Assembly: GCA_003013855.2 (NCBI GenBank)
Contig: PVNU02000853.1
Coordinates: 2,108,001 to 2,172,000 of the forward strand
Length of the DNA: 64,000 bases
Direction: 5' to 3'
Origin: Liriodendron chinense
Lineage: Eukaryota; Streptophyta; Magnoliopsida; Magnoliales; Magnoliaceae
In this document: positions 11,770-23,033 of the stretch, piece by piece
Layout: each line of letters opens with the position of its first letter
Numbering within the stretch: position 1 is the stretch's first letter
Notes under the pieces: model-generated
Databases searched by the model: none
The model's input: only the letters and a program-made list of their open reading frames with translations
Told to the model about the DNA's origin: nothing
Program-made: the position numbers and the translations under genes

Positions 11770-12204
11770 CTGTGGGCCCACCATTATATATGTGTTTAAT
11801 CCAATCCGTCTATTTATTTTGAAAGATCATTTTATTGCATGAGCCTTAAAAGGAAATAGATTGAAGTTTCGCATGGACCACAACTCAGGAAGTACTGGTG
11901 AGAATGACCACACCATCAAAATCTTCCTAGGGGCAACCGTGGTGTGTATTTGCCATCCGACCTAATAAGGTCACAGAGACGTGTACAAAGGGAAAACATA
12001 AGTATCAGCTTGATGCAAAACTTCTGCCTGAGGAATTTTCAACTGTAGACATTCAATCCTCATTGTTTCCTGTGGTGTTTCCTGTGGTGTTGTCCATTTG
12101 AGCATTCAATCAGCCTAATTTTTTGGCTCATCACCTAAAATAATTTTTCAAAATGAATGGATGGCATGGATAAAATACATACATAACAGTGGGCCCCACA
12201 GACG
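11770..12204. repeat. GTGGGCCC-type dispersed repeat, unit 4 (second of a trio)
   Basis: It starts TGGGCCCACCATTATATATG followed by AATCCGTCTATTTATTTTG, and ends AATGGATGGCATGGATAAAA...CATAACAGTGGGCCCCAC. The ends are inverted copies. The middle again carries CATCAAAATCTTCCTAGGGG, TCACAGAGACGTG and GCTTGATGCAAAACTTCTG. There is no ORF. Confidence 0.65.
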
Positions 12205-12321
12205 CCCTGAGAGGACCTGGTGGGGGTAGTGCCCAATCCCCGCCCGTAATACGGGGAACGCCTAATGCATGGTAGCGGATTAGGTGAGACCCCGGAGCCA
12301 CAGAGGTGGGTGGGACCCCTA

Positions 12322-12742
12322 ACTATGGAGCCACTGTGATGTACGTTCGTCCATATTGAAAGTTCAATTTAAGGCATGATAAAAAAAAATGAAGGAGTTC
12401 CAAATCCCAGAAGGGCCATAGTATAGGAAACAGTGGTGATTGACCATTAAAAGCTTCCCGTGGGCCACAAAAGCTTTGGATCAAGATGATATTTGTGTGG
12501 TCTCTTCATCTAGCTGTTTGTGACCTTATCAACAGGTTGGATGGAAAATAAACATTCAGGTATAATCCATTGAAAATCCATGAAGGTTTCAATGGTAGAG
12601 ATTCAATCACGACTGTTTCTGTGGTATGGTCCACCTAAGATTTGAGTTACCTTCACTTTTGGTATAATACCCTAAAATGAGCTTTTAGAATGGTTGGACG
12701 GTGTGGATTTAGGACACATACATCACTGTAAGCCCCACAGTC
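12322..12742. repeat. GTGGGCCC-type dispersed repeat, unit 5 (third of a trio)
   Basis: The left end is GGAGCCACTGTGATGTACG and the right end GGTTGGACGGTGTGGATTTAGG...CATCACTGTAAGCCCCACAG. The interior includes CAGTGGTGATTGACCATTAA and CAAGATGATATTTGTGTGG. It is more diverged than unit 4 but has the same order of phrases. A GCGGATTAGGTG phrase precedes both this unit and unit 3, so larger blocks may have been duplicated. Confidence 0.55.
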
Positions 12743-12839
12743 AGGTTCCCACCCACCTGGTGGATCCGAGGTCTCAATTAATTGCGTCCCTTTTCCTGAA
12801 TTGGTGACACGTCCTTAACTGAGGACCGAGTGAGAATTT

Positions 12840-12975
12840 GGATCGTCTGCTTGGATTTAACAGGATTTTCCTATTTCTGACAGACCTGATTGGTCCAACT
12901 CAGCCGTGACTGCATTAAATGCTGCAGTGCTAACAACCAAGCAAGAAAATCCTGCTATATCCAAGTAGACGATCC
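12840..12975. repeat. Short foldback MITE with 31-bp inverted repeats
   Basis: The left arm 12840-12870 (GGATCGTCTGCTTGG...) and the right arm 12945-12975 (...CCAAGTAGACGATCC) pair over 31 bp with three mismatches. They flank a 74-bp core. No target duplication is obvious. Confidence 0.7.
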
Positions 12976-13639
12976 GGATTCGGGAGCGGATTGCCTGTGA
13001 CACCGGCCACAGGGATACCCCTGTGGCCGGGGCTGTGTGCGGTCCACAGGGAAGTCTGTAACAAATCCACTACGTCCGTATGTTTTAGTGCACAATTTGC
13101 ATGTTGGAGGAAAGATGTGTCCTAAAAACAAGTTACCATGCTCCGTGATGTGCGGCAGGTGTTCCTTGTTAATTACTCAATTTAGATTCGATGATAGAAT
13201 ATCTAGCAGGTAATTACTTGCCCACGATGATAGAGATGATTACAAGAAAGCCAATCCATTCCCAATGACTACAGTATTCTAAAAGCCATCATCTTAATTA
13301 TTTTTTTAGAGAATCTTAATCATTTTTTTTAGAGAAATGATCAATGTAAAACGTTTTATGACACTTTAACGGGCGACATTTTTATTTTACGCCTACGTGT
13401 CACTTAAGTGGAACATCGTAGCCGTAAAAAAGGTGGACCATACCATCGAGATCACCGAGAGGAAGAATCGAAAACTCATCAGATGGACCAATCACATACG
13501 TTAAGCCATACCGTCGGTTGTACATTGATTTTAACTTTATAGCCTGTTTGATGAAGTACCATCCTGATTTTTGTCTTGATATTAATCTTACGGTTCAACA
13601 TTTTCCAATGATAAGATGTTATGATAAAGTTACATGTCA
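12976..13639. other. No gene seen; 12-bp perfect hairpin at 13003-13030
   Basis: CCGGCCACAGGG and its exact complement CCCTGTGGCCGG face each other across a 4-nt loop. The rest is non-coding, including a duplicated AATCTTAATCATTTTTTTAGAGAA-like phrase near 13291-13340. The Tat-like relic begins somewhere between 13440 and 13640. Confidence 0.6.
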
Positions 13640-15269
13640 GCAAATGCTCATAGAGATTAAGGAGAAAAGCTACTTGAAATTTCTTGAAAAAATGAGGTGA
13701 ACTCGGGATAAGATGAGCAAATCCAAATACTAACTCTTTCATAAGTATCATGGCCATAACACTGTGGATTGCTTTGATCTGAAGCACCAGATCGAGTACC
13801 TCATTCAGAAGGGATTCCTCCAGGAGTACGTCGACAAGCTTTAAGTCGACACACTCCCTCCTCAACAAGGGGGGGCCAATAAGATAACATCAACAGTGAG
13901 CTAGTAGAAGAGATCCAAATCATTTTCGGAGGACTTACCGGTGGAGACAATTCCAACCAAGCACGCGAAAAGCTAATGCTCGGAGTGCCCAGTTTGATAG
14001 CGAGGTCATCATATTAACCTCACTAGTCAACCTATAAAAGAGCACAGGATCGAATCATGCCCGATCACATTCACCGAAGAAGATACACGATGGCTCCATC
14101 ACCCCCACAATGATGCAATGGTCGTCACAATGATTGTCACAAATCTCAACACGCATGGAATGTTAGTCAACACCGGTAGCTCAATTGACATTCTGTATGC
14201 TTCAACTTTCAACAAGATGGGGATCGACATATCTCGACTCAAGCCAGTCTGAACAACTTTGATCGAATTTGTCAGAGAGACAATGATGACAAAAGGGAGC
14301 ATCGCACTACCGGTCACCGCAAGCGAAGCCCCCTGCCAGGTCACCTGCATGGTTGATTTTTTAGTGGTTGACACCCCGTCAGTCTACAACGCCATCATCG
14401 GGCGAACCTTCCTGGATGAGATATGGGATGTACTATCAATATACCATCTCACCATGAAGGTCCCAACAAGTCATGGGGTCAGCCGCATCAGGGGCGACCA
14501 GAAAGAAGCTCGAAAGTGCTACGAAATCGCTCTTCGAGGAAAAATGCAGGAGCCCCAGGCTTTGCAGGTCACCGCCTTAGACCTTAGGGAAGAGAGCTCA
14601 GAAAGAGGTTCCCCAATTGAAGACCTGGTATCTGTACAACTCTCCAATGAGGATCCGATAAAGATTGTGCATATCGGTTTCCTGCTCAAAACCCAACTCC
14701 AAGCCCAAATGACTGACCTCCTGAGGGAACATGCCGATGTGTTCTCTTGGGCCCACCAAGACATGCCTAACATAGACCCCAACATGGACTCCCACCACAG
14801 GTCTGTGCGGAAAAAGAGGCAAGCCTTCAATGTAGAACGATACGCGACCATAGGAGAAGAGGTTGGCAAGCTTCTCCAAGCCAACTTCGTCGAAGAAGTT
14901 CATTACCTAGAGTGGCTTGCCAACGTTGTCCTCGTCAGGAAGGCCAACGACAAGTGGAGAGTCTGTATGAACTACACTGACCTGAATAAGGCATGTCCCA
15001 AAGACAACTTTCCCTTGCCACAAATTGACCTACTAGTCAACGGCACAACCGGATATGAACTCTTCAGCTTTATGGATGCATACTCTGGCTACAATCAGAT
15101 CCGTCACACTCTAAAAGAGCCTAGCTCAGGACCCCTCAGATCGAAATGGGAAGGACCACATGAGGTTACCAATTTTGTCTGAATCAGGATATACTGACTT
15201 AAAGACTTAGAAGGAAAAGCTCTACCGCATCCCTGGAATGCCGAGCACTTCAAAATCTACTACCAGTAA
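13640..15269 (+). pseudogene. Tat-like Ty3/gypsy relic: gag end, protease, partial RT fused to integrase C-terminus
   Basis: The gag C-terminus is visible at 13654-13845 (KFLEKMR, then KYHGHNTVDCFDLKHQIEYL). The protease follows near 14160, where the expected catalytic DTG reads NTGSS, a G-to-A change. A TGA at 14249-14251 breaks the frame. From 14259 an open frame runs through the linker into reverse transcriptase (VCMNYTDLNKACPKDNFPLP, FMDAYSGYNQI). Near 15100 it jumps directly to an integrase C-terminal sequence (KEPSSGPLRSKWEGPHEV, then EGKALPHPWNAEHFKIYYQ and a stop at 15267-15269). Most of RT, all of RNase H and the integrase core are therefore missing. A further TGA lies at 15180-15182. 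No 5' LTR is seen. Confidence 0.85.
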
Positions 15270-15400
15270 GGTTAGCCTGACTCGACAAACGCCACGGGCG
15301 TAAAAAAAAATTCACGATTTTTTGATAGAGCATTACGAATGCTGATCACTTGTAATTACTTTCTTTAATAAATACAAAGTAGACTTTTTCTTCAGATATT

Positions 15401-15875
15401 CTACTGTCTCTCAATGACTATTGCAAAGGCTAAAAAGCCGAGATATGAAGTGCTGACCAGTCTCCCTCCATTACAAAAAGCCTCAGTCACCTATAGCTGA
15501 GCACGTTTCTACTGTCTCTCAATGACTATTGCAAAGGCTAAAAAGCTGAGATAGGAAGTGCTGACCAAGCTCCCTCCATTACAAAAAGCCTCAGTCACCT
15601 ATAGTTGAGCACGTTGCCTTTGATCGCTTAACCTTAATAAAAGCCTAACAGCCAAACGCGCCAAGGAAGTGAGCTAAGCCTATGATGCCACCTTAACAGC
15701 TTACCCCAACTAACCTAAGCCTATGCCACCACCCCCGACCTCAGTCCTCTATAATTGAGCATGTTGCCTTTGATCGCACAACCCTAATAAAAACTCAATG
15801 GCCAATGCGTCGAGGAGTGAGCTAAGCCTATGAAACCAGCCTAACAGCTCACCCCAATTAACCTAAACCTACGCG
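15401..15875 (+). repeat. Tandem repeats in the 3' noncoding part of the Tat-like relic
   Basis: A 108-bp unit starting CTACTGTCTCTCAATGACTA occurs at 15401-15508 and 15509-15616 with only a few differences. A second, overlapping repeat of about 150 bp (CCTCAGTC..CTATA..TTGAGCA, then GCCTTTGATCGC...GTGAGCTAAGCCTATG) occurs at about 15588-15738 and 15739-15875. Tandem arrays downstream of pol are known from Tat-lineage elements and are thought to seed satellites. Confidence 0.85.
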
Positions 15876-17099
15876 ACCACTCTTGTATGTCAACCACCCA
15901 GAGTCGACAACAATAGATCCACTCCCATGACTAGAGAACTCAATCATCGGAGAGGAGGGGGCAACCAAATGCATCGACTCCTCTACCTGAACACTGTTCG
16001 ACCTTACGAGTGGGGGGCAACTAAGATGCATACAACACATAAAAAAAAGTGTGTAAAAAAACTAGAGATTGAGAGAAATCCCTTTTAATTTCATTTCAAA
16101 AGGCTTTTTACGAAAGACCCCACTGCGGCTTAGTACAAAGAGTGACCAATGCTAGCCAAAAAGCAAGAAAAGTTACATAAAACAAAACTTAAAGAGCTTG
16201 TCTGCTCAGCAAACCCCCTCAAAGAAACCTTCCCCACTAGCGTGTCTGAAATCCCAGCAACAGGCAGCCAATCAGGACGTTGAAAGAGCAACAACTAAGG
16301 TCAAGATCTGAAGTAAAAAAGTTGGAAAGGTCAAGATGTAAAGAAAAAGGTAGCAAAGGTCAAGATCTGTTTCTAGAACGGGAGAAGCAGCAGCAAATGC
16401 AGCATCATAAGTTAAAAATTGCCTTCCCCGTTCCTTCCCCAAGGATTTTCCTACGGCAAATTCCACTTCAATCAACGTCCCATCTGCTGAACCACACGAC
16501 ATAAGATCAGCATAAGCGATAATGTTACAATCTCCCTTCGAAGGCACTGCTGCAAGAATATAATTGAACCAAGCCATGACTGAGCACACTCTCAGAAACT
16601 CAACAACGAATGAAGGGGGGTAGCGGGTATTTTTAGGGTTTTCCCACACCTGCCCCCTTCTGAGGGATGCCACATGTCAACATGGTATTCACTCGCACGA
16701 AAGATGACGCATTTCCTACCGCACCCTCCAATGTGGCGACATCCGATTTTCCAGAAAAGTTGTAACGCTCTGGACAACGTACCATCATTGCATGGTGGCC
16801 AACTATTCGTGGAAAATGAGGCAAGCATTAGATACCTCCTCGATTTCACACAACATCAAGATCGGCTCATCCTACCAACCTAACTCCCAAGCCATCACAC
16901 GATCGTCCTCGGGAGTAGGGGGGCCACTGGCACGAGAAAGCTTAATAAACAAAAATCGTCAAGTAAAGCACCTCGACTCTTTAGACTGAACATTGATCGA
17001 ACACCCCAATGCTCGGCCACGGAAGTCAGGAACAACATAGGTATGATATTAATACGAGCAATTAAAGATAGAAAAGTTTTCATTCCAAAATGAGAACAT

Positions 17100-19530
17100 T
17101 TTTAGAAGGGCTCATTTGGGCCGAATACAAAAAATAAAAAAAAAAAAAAATCTACAAGGCCTCGCCTCCCCGGTCAGTTGCGCCCTCAACAATGGCACCT
17201 TCGAGGGGAACATCAGTATCGACGACCACCCCTCCTCAGTGGCCCCCTCCTCAACAGCTCTGGAAGCCTCCTCCTCGTCGGCCGCGTTGAGATTGCTGAG
17301 GTCCAACTTAGGATAAAGAGTTTGGACCTCGAATCAGCAATCATCAAAGTCGAGGAAGTAAAACTTCCCCCTTCATCTCCTTAAACTCCAAAGAACATTG
17401 GAAGGCCTCTACGGTTGCCGCTTCGTGAAAAGGGATGCTCACCTCCACCTCAGCCATGGCCGCCTCCACCACTGCCTTGTCCGCCTCATCATGGGTCTTA
17501 GCCAACTACTCCTCATCCAACTCCTTTAAGACCTCGCCGAGTGTAGCTTGGTGCTCATCCCGAGCCTTCTGAAGAGCCTTGACCAATGACTCCCTCTCAG
17601 CCTTGACTCAGCTGAGCTCCTTTAGGTGTTCTTCGCAAACCTTCTTTATTGCCTCGTTTAAGGATGCCTTCTTAGCATTAACGACCTCCGCTAACTGCTT
17701 AAGGTTAGATAGCGTGCTCTCCTTGGTCGAGGTCGGCCCTCAACACGACAAAGGTCTTCTTGGCCTCTACCACCTTTCCCCTCAGCTTATCAGCATGTTG
17801 GCGGATCAAGATTGATGTCACAGGCCCCTACAAGGATGAGCAACTAAAGTTTACAGAAAGCGTAAGCAATAGTTGTCACGCCTAGAGAAAAAGAGCTAGA
17901 ATCTTACTCGAAGACCATTGTTGATCATCAAGTACATAATCTCGTGCGCCCGCATGTTGAGGAGGGCATCTATGTCCTCCTGAAACTCGGGAGACGAGCG
18001 AGCATGTGCCAATATCACTGCTAGTCAGTCACTAAAGCGCAACTCCCTCCCTAAAGATGTCTCCGGCCTAGGACTGATCGGGGACATGGCTGAAGCCCCC
18101 TTCTTCGGCCCCCCCTTAGCCTGAGGAACCCTAACTCTTGGTATTCGCAAAGGACCAACCCATGCCGAAGGGCAGCCTTTAGTGACGGCCACTTGCTCTC
18201 GAGTAGGGGCAGCAGGCGTGGCAACAGTAGTAGCCATGACAGTCCTCATTGCTGTCTCTACATGAGCTCGTGCAACCCATGGAGTTGAGGTCTGACGAGC
18301 CCCTGAAGTCGAGGGTTGATGAGCCCTGAAGCAAATGACTAACCAGCCCCCGAACTGGAGGCCTGAAGAGTCCCGCAAATGAATGATTGGGGGAGCCCCG
18401 ATGTGGTCCTGGGCCTCTTCCCGGTCCTCTACTCAACCACCTTCTTCTTCTGCGGTGGTCACACCTAAGCAGCCTGCTAGTCAAGGTCAGCGGGAAAACC
18501 CCTCTTCCTCCTCCCAGACATTTCTACATAAGAAGGAGTTAGAGCATTTATTAAGCTATAAAAGGAAATCAAAAGTAACAAGCTCCAAGGCTTACCAGCA
18601 GGAGTGATGCCGGTCTTCTGAAGGTTCTCGATAGAAAGAAGTTTCTTGAATGTCCGGTTCTCGGCAAGGACATCCCTGACGACCCTCACTTGTCGGAGGA
18701 TGTGCTCTAACAAGCGAGGCTATGTGTTTAGATAATTTATAAGAGCGAGCACCCGACATTAGCTACATTGACAAAGTTAATGACAAAAGAAAGTGCAAGT
18801 GCTCGGAAAAGCTTCTGAACTGGCGAGGCAAAATAGTTGGGACTTAGAATCTCACCCCCTCTAGCTCCGAGCTGGTGCCTCCCAATCCCCGGAGGAAAAA
18901 ACTCATTGGTCATTCCAATCCTTATTGGAGGATGGATTCCCGTCTACCACCGAGTCACCTTGCCTAGCCATGAAGTGAAGTAATAGCATCCATAGGCAAG
19001 GTTCGGCTTGGTCCAAAAGAGATAAAAGAGCTCATCTGTAGAAAGCTCATCATTATTGACAAGCTACTACAATACATAGCAGCCAAACAAGGTCCTCTAG
19101 GAGTTGGGTTACAACTGTCCGGGGGCCAGACGTAAATGGTCTAGTACCTCTCTCACCATTGTGAGAAGAGGTAGATGCATACCATATTCAAAGAAGAGAG
19201 TATAGAGAGCGACCTCCCCATCTAGAGGTCGGCTCGGGACCTCATCAGCTCGAGGTATCCACAGATCCACCAAGCTAGGAATATGATACTCCGACCTAAG
19301 GGCTTCTAGATCACAAGAGGACAACTTGGACTTGAAATCGTCCGTGGAATATACATAATTGGAGGTGCTCAGACCTTTATCCTCCCCCTCCTCAACCCTC
19401 GGAGCTTCCTCCACATGTTCGGAGGTTGGCCTCGCGAGGAGAGACTCGACCTCCCGGCCTTATTCTCCCTGGATGACTACTACGATCTCATTTGAAGTCG
19501 TACCCTCGCTAGAAGCTTCCTTAACCATGG
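17100..19530 (-). pseudogene. Antisense extra ORF of the Tat-like element (putative gypsy-type transposon domain)
   Basis: Read on the minus strand, 19414-19109 encodes YHIPSLVDLWIPRADEVPSR, then LPLLTMVREVLDHLRLAPGQL. This closely follows the 'putative gypsy type transposon' (Transposase_28) domain found in extra ORFs of Tat elements. The similarity continues to about 18860 (DELFYLFWTKPNLAYGCYYF, then GILSPNYFASP-type text) across several stops. Farther on, 18700-17380 gives charged, probably coiled-coil text such as RESLVKALQKARDEHQATLG. It lies opposite in orientation to pol, between the tandem repeats and the 3' LTR. Stops throughout indicate a dead copy. The family assignment comes from remembered motif shape and should be tested by a profile search. 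Confidence 0.6.
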
Positions 19531-19969
19531 AAAGTGATAGACTCAAATGCGAGAAAAACACGAAAAGGAAAGATGAAAAGAAAGAAGAAACAACAGTAAT
19601 CGGAAAGAAGAGAGAGTCATACTAGTGGTACTGGCATAGATGCTCAAAAGATCGGACGAACTGAAATGACAAAAATGGCTAAGGCCAGGCATCAGAGAAA
19701 GTCCAACAGAGTCTGGGTATCTCACGGAAGCAGAAATGCAAAAAGGAAGAAGGGGAAGGGTATTTATAGACCCTCCTACTTCACCGTCTGTGCAGCACCA
19801 CACATCAACACAAGAGTGCCTCGTGCAACAAGGTGACGTCTTGTCTTCTGGACTCGTTCACACGGCGCGATAGTGTTTGTACCAGACGTGATGCCTCACC
19901 GAGCCAAACCGTTGCCACATGTTGCAATGAGAAGTAGCGAACGATAATGCGCCATCACAACGGTCAAAC

Positions 19970-20160
19970 CTATAGTTAGTCGAAATTAGCTTAAGCTGCC
20001 CAAGGCAAGCCTATACTAATTTCAAATTTTTGACTAACTGCTACTAGCATAATGAGGCCCACCTCGCAGTTAGTCGAAATTAGTATAGGCTGCCTGAGAC
20101 AAGCCAAGGACATACAACGACAACCTATACTAATTTCGACTAACTACTACTAGCATAATG
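19970..20160. repeat. Two direct copies of a GTTAGTCGAAATTAG hairpin segment
   Basis: The segment GTTAGTCGAAATTAG ... CTAATTTC..GACTAAC ... CTACTAGCATAATGAGGCC occurs at about 19974-20060 and again at about 20074-20164. Each copy can fold back on itself. It sits just before the putative 3' LTR of the Tat-like element. Confidence 0.65.
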
Positions 20161-20710
20161 AGGCCTGGTCATTAGCTATTGCCGATGACCGAGGATCAGT
20201 CAACAAACCTCCACCCAAGAGGCAGATGCTACCGAAGACCTCGTCTTGCTTAAGGTCTTTAGTCCGAAATAGACCCAAGTAAAAGAGCTTGGGCTCTGAG
20301 CTCCCCACTGTGAATGGTCGACCACTTAAAGGCGGTCCGCGAGGCCGACCATCAAAAGGCGTTTCGAGACATCTGCGGAGATCTGAATATTCTGGGATCC
20401 GCCTCTATTCCTAAGCAGGATCTCTCCTCTCCGATCCGATCGGAGGGATAATATTACTAAAACAGGGACTCTACCATAGCAGGATCTGACTCTTCAAACC
20501 GCCTCCAAGCCTTATAAATATAGCTTGGATTTACACCTCAAATGTACGAAAACTCTTAGCCTTCAAATCATTATTCTCTTTGTTCCTAGACCTGACTTAG
20601 GCATTGGAAAGTCCCTGCTGCTTGGCAGCTCCTCTCTCCTGCCCACTCAGTTTCCTGTTGTAGGTTCAGCGGGCTAGGAAAACTCTCATATACAGGTTGA
20701 AGGCTACATG
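20160..20710 (+). mobile_element. Putative 3' LTR of the Tat-like element
   Basis: The stretch holds a TTATAAATATAG TATA-like box near 20513-20524. About 70 bp downstream comes the phrase CTGACTTAGGCATTGGAAAG, which is characteristic of Tat-lineage LTR ends, then TTGTAGGTTCAGCGGGCTAG. Exact borders are uncertain because no second LTR or TSD is available: TGAGGCCTGG near 20158 and GGCTACA near 20709 are guesses. Confidence 0.5.
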
Positions 20711-22690
20711 GCTAATTCCAGCCATCTAAATCCGTTGTCTAAATCCCTGCGATAACACTCCCAATTCATTTACCTCAAATTCAATTCCCATTTACCTTCA
20801 TTTACAAACTCGTAAATGGACCCTTAATAAGAACACTTTTCAATGCTAGTATAAGAGGGCTTGCAAGATTTGGGAAATAGAAATCCCAAACTCCTAAATG
20901 GGTCTTTAATAAGAACACTTTTGGATTTCAAATTTTAAATTTGGATTTTTAAACAAATGTCCAAATCCAAGCTACCGAACGTCTTCTAGTGATCATTTAC
21001 AAATCGAATGATCATTTGTAAATGGAATGATGTCTATGCTACGCTCTAGCCATGGAAAGTTTATACACAGAATGTTGTTATATGCACCAATCCATCTATG
21101 TCCGTACATATTATATCCATTGATGATAACGTGGTAGTAAAAAAAAGAAAAGAAAAAACCCAACACTGATCCACTTATCAAGCAGGACACAGCATAAAAA
21201 ATCAATGGATATGATTCAATCTACAGGTTTGGCCCACCCACTGACCGGATCAGGTGAACATGACTGTGTGGCCCACCTTTTACACGGGTTGGATATTCCA
21301 CACACATGACATGTTGGCGTGAAGATCAGATCTCCGATCTTTTTTTTTTTCCTAGCCAAATTCAGATGCATCCAGTCACTGAACAGGAACGGCTTTCATT
21401 TAAAATAGATCGATGATCAGTGTCTCCACCTGTCCATTTCTTTCATCCGTGCTTCCAACGGGAAATCGCACGTAGACGGTACGGCAGGCCTGTCGAATAT
21501 TCCATATGCTCGCACGTGAGTTACGATGGCATGCGTATACGCGAGTGGTATCCCAGCCCTACTCGCACAATAGGGTACAGAAACAAGGTGATTTCGGAAC
21601 ACTCGAGAGGAGCGGAATCGTCTACAACACCTCTGTATACTCAGCGTGTAAAACACACAAGCTCTTCGAGGCCCACCGTGCTTTATATGTAACATCCACT
21701 CCGTTCATTCCTTCTAAAATCTTATATTAACCGTAATTACAAAATATTAGAGACATAAAATATTACAATAGATCACACCAATGGAAACAGTTTAAAAATG
21801 TGTCTAAAACCTCTAAGTTCATGAGTTATGGCCCACCTGACCTTTTATTATCAGGTTTATTTTTGTATCTTCGCTTCATCCTAGTGATTCACGCATGATG
21901 AATGGATTTGATGAAAGATAAACACCATGGTGACCTCACACACAAAGCTATGGTTAACAACAATGCGCATTAGCCCTTGCCCCTTGTGGTATGGCTGAAC
22001 CGGAATCGTATAAAACACCACCCAAACTCTGTGGGGTCCACGATATTATATACGTAACATCTACTCCGTCCATCATGTGATAACCATTATTTAGACCGTA
22101 CATACATAAGGAAAGCCTGATTAGTAGCTCATATAGGCCACAACAGTCCTACCAAAACCACTAGGTTGACTCCGTGTGTACCACTGAGTTTTGTATCAGG
22201 CTTACTTTTGTGTCATCTCGTAATACTGATGAAATACACCTTATTAACGGGTTTGATGAAATACACACACCATGGTGGCCAACCCACAAACCTATGGTTG
22301 GCATTCCATGGCCATACATGCTGTGTGGCCCATCTAGTTGTGGATATAGCTGAATTTTAGTCCTAGGTCTAACATCGAAGATAGAACCTGATAGAAAGAG
22401 TGGATTTTACACATACAAGACACGGTGGACCCACGTACTTGGATTACAATAAGCGTTGCAGAGGATTCCGGTCCGGTATGGTTCGTCTGAGTTGTGTATC
22501 TAGCTCATTTTTGTCGCCAGAGGTTAGCAATCGAGGAGTTCACCTGATGAACGGAGTGGATTTCATATATAGTGGGCCCCTCAGATAGTTGGGCGTAAAA
22601 CAACGGGGTCCTGTTGGAGAGGATTTCGGTCCCACCTGAGAATTCAAATTTTCGTTGTTATTCTCGGACTCGAACGGACAAAACGAGGTG
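20711..22690. other. Upstream region of the channel gene; repeat remnants, no gene seen
   Basis: No coding region is supported. The stretch has AT-rich MITE-like sequence (20760-21030, with GATCATTTACAAAT / ATTTGTAAATG inverted words). It also has at least three partial GTGGGCC-type segments (about 21650-21980, 22030-22345, 22420-22590), recognised by GGCCCACCGTG.., CACTCCGTTCATT / CTACTCCGTCCATC and CACCATGGTGGCC. Short ORFs here are chance reading frames. Confidence 0.5.
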
Positions 22691-22691
22691 G

Positions 22692-22699
22692 ATTTAAAA
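22692..22699 (+). promoter_or_regulatory. Possible TATA-like box of the OSCA1-type gene
   Basis: ATTTAAAA lies upstream of a purine/CT-rich leader that ends at a good splice donor. It is a weak match to the TATA consensus and is called only because of its position about 30 bp before the likely transcript start. Confidence 0.3.
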
Positions 22700-22724
22700 G
22701 GAGAGCGGAAGAAGCGAAACGGTT

Positions 22725-23033
22725 CCGCTCTTGTTGCCGCCAAAAAAAGAATCCTCGGACAAGCTGGAGGAGAGGAGGAGGAGAGGAAAAAAGCCCTAAT
22801 CTCATCCTCTCCTCTCCCATTTGAAGCAGATGACAGAGAGGAAGAAAGCTTAATCCTCTCTCTCTCTCATTTTCAATCACAACAGATCTCAATCAATCCT
22901 GCATTCCTCGATTCCGATTTTCGGAGGTTTGTCTGGAAGAATCTCTCTTCCGTCACCCGCCTTCTCTTTTATATGCGAGTAATTCGGTTCTTGGTGATCT
23001 GTCTACGATTGAAAACTGATTCTCTTTTTTGAG
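22725..23033 (+). other. Probable 5'-UTR exon of the OSCA1-type gene
   Basis: This stretch has leader-like composition (CTCTCTCTCTC near 22857-22867, then ATCACAACAGATCTC) and ends TTTTTTGAG/GTATTTCG, a plausible donor at 23034. The first coding exon begins after an acceptor at 26077-26079 and is preceded by only 26 nt of UTR, so an upstream non-coding exon is expected. An ORF of 125 codons across this region has no recognisable similarity and I treat it as chance. The start position is a guess. Confidence 0.45.

Noticed and set aside
16272..16849. Minus-strand ORFs of 63-133 codons between the Tat tandem repeats and the antisense ORF
   Set aside because: No domain recognised; overlapping frames on both strands suggest chance. 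They could be part of the antisense transcription unit, but there is no evidence.
22655..23032. 125-codon ORF on the + strand before the channel gene
   Set aside because: It overlaps the probable leader exon, has low-complexity composition and no recognisable domain, and ends at a splice donor.
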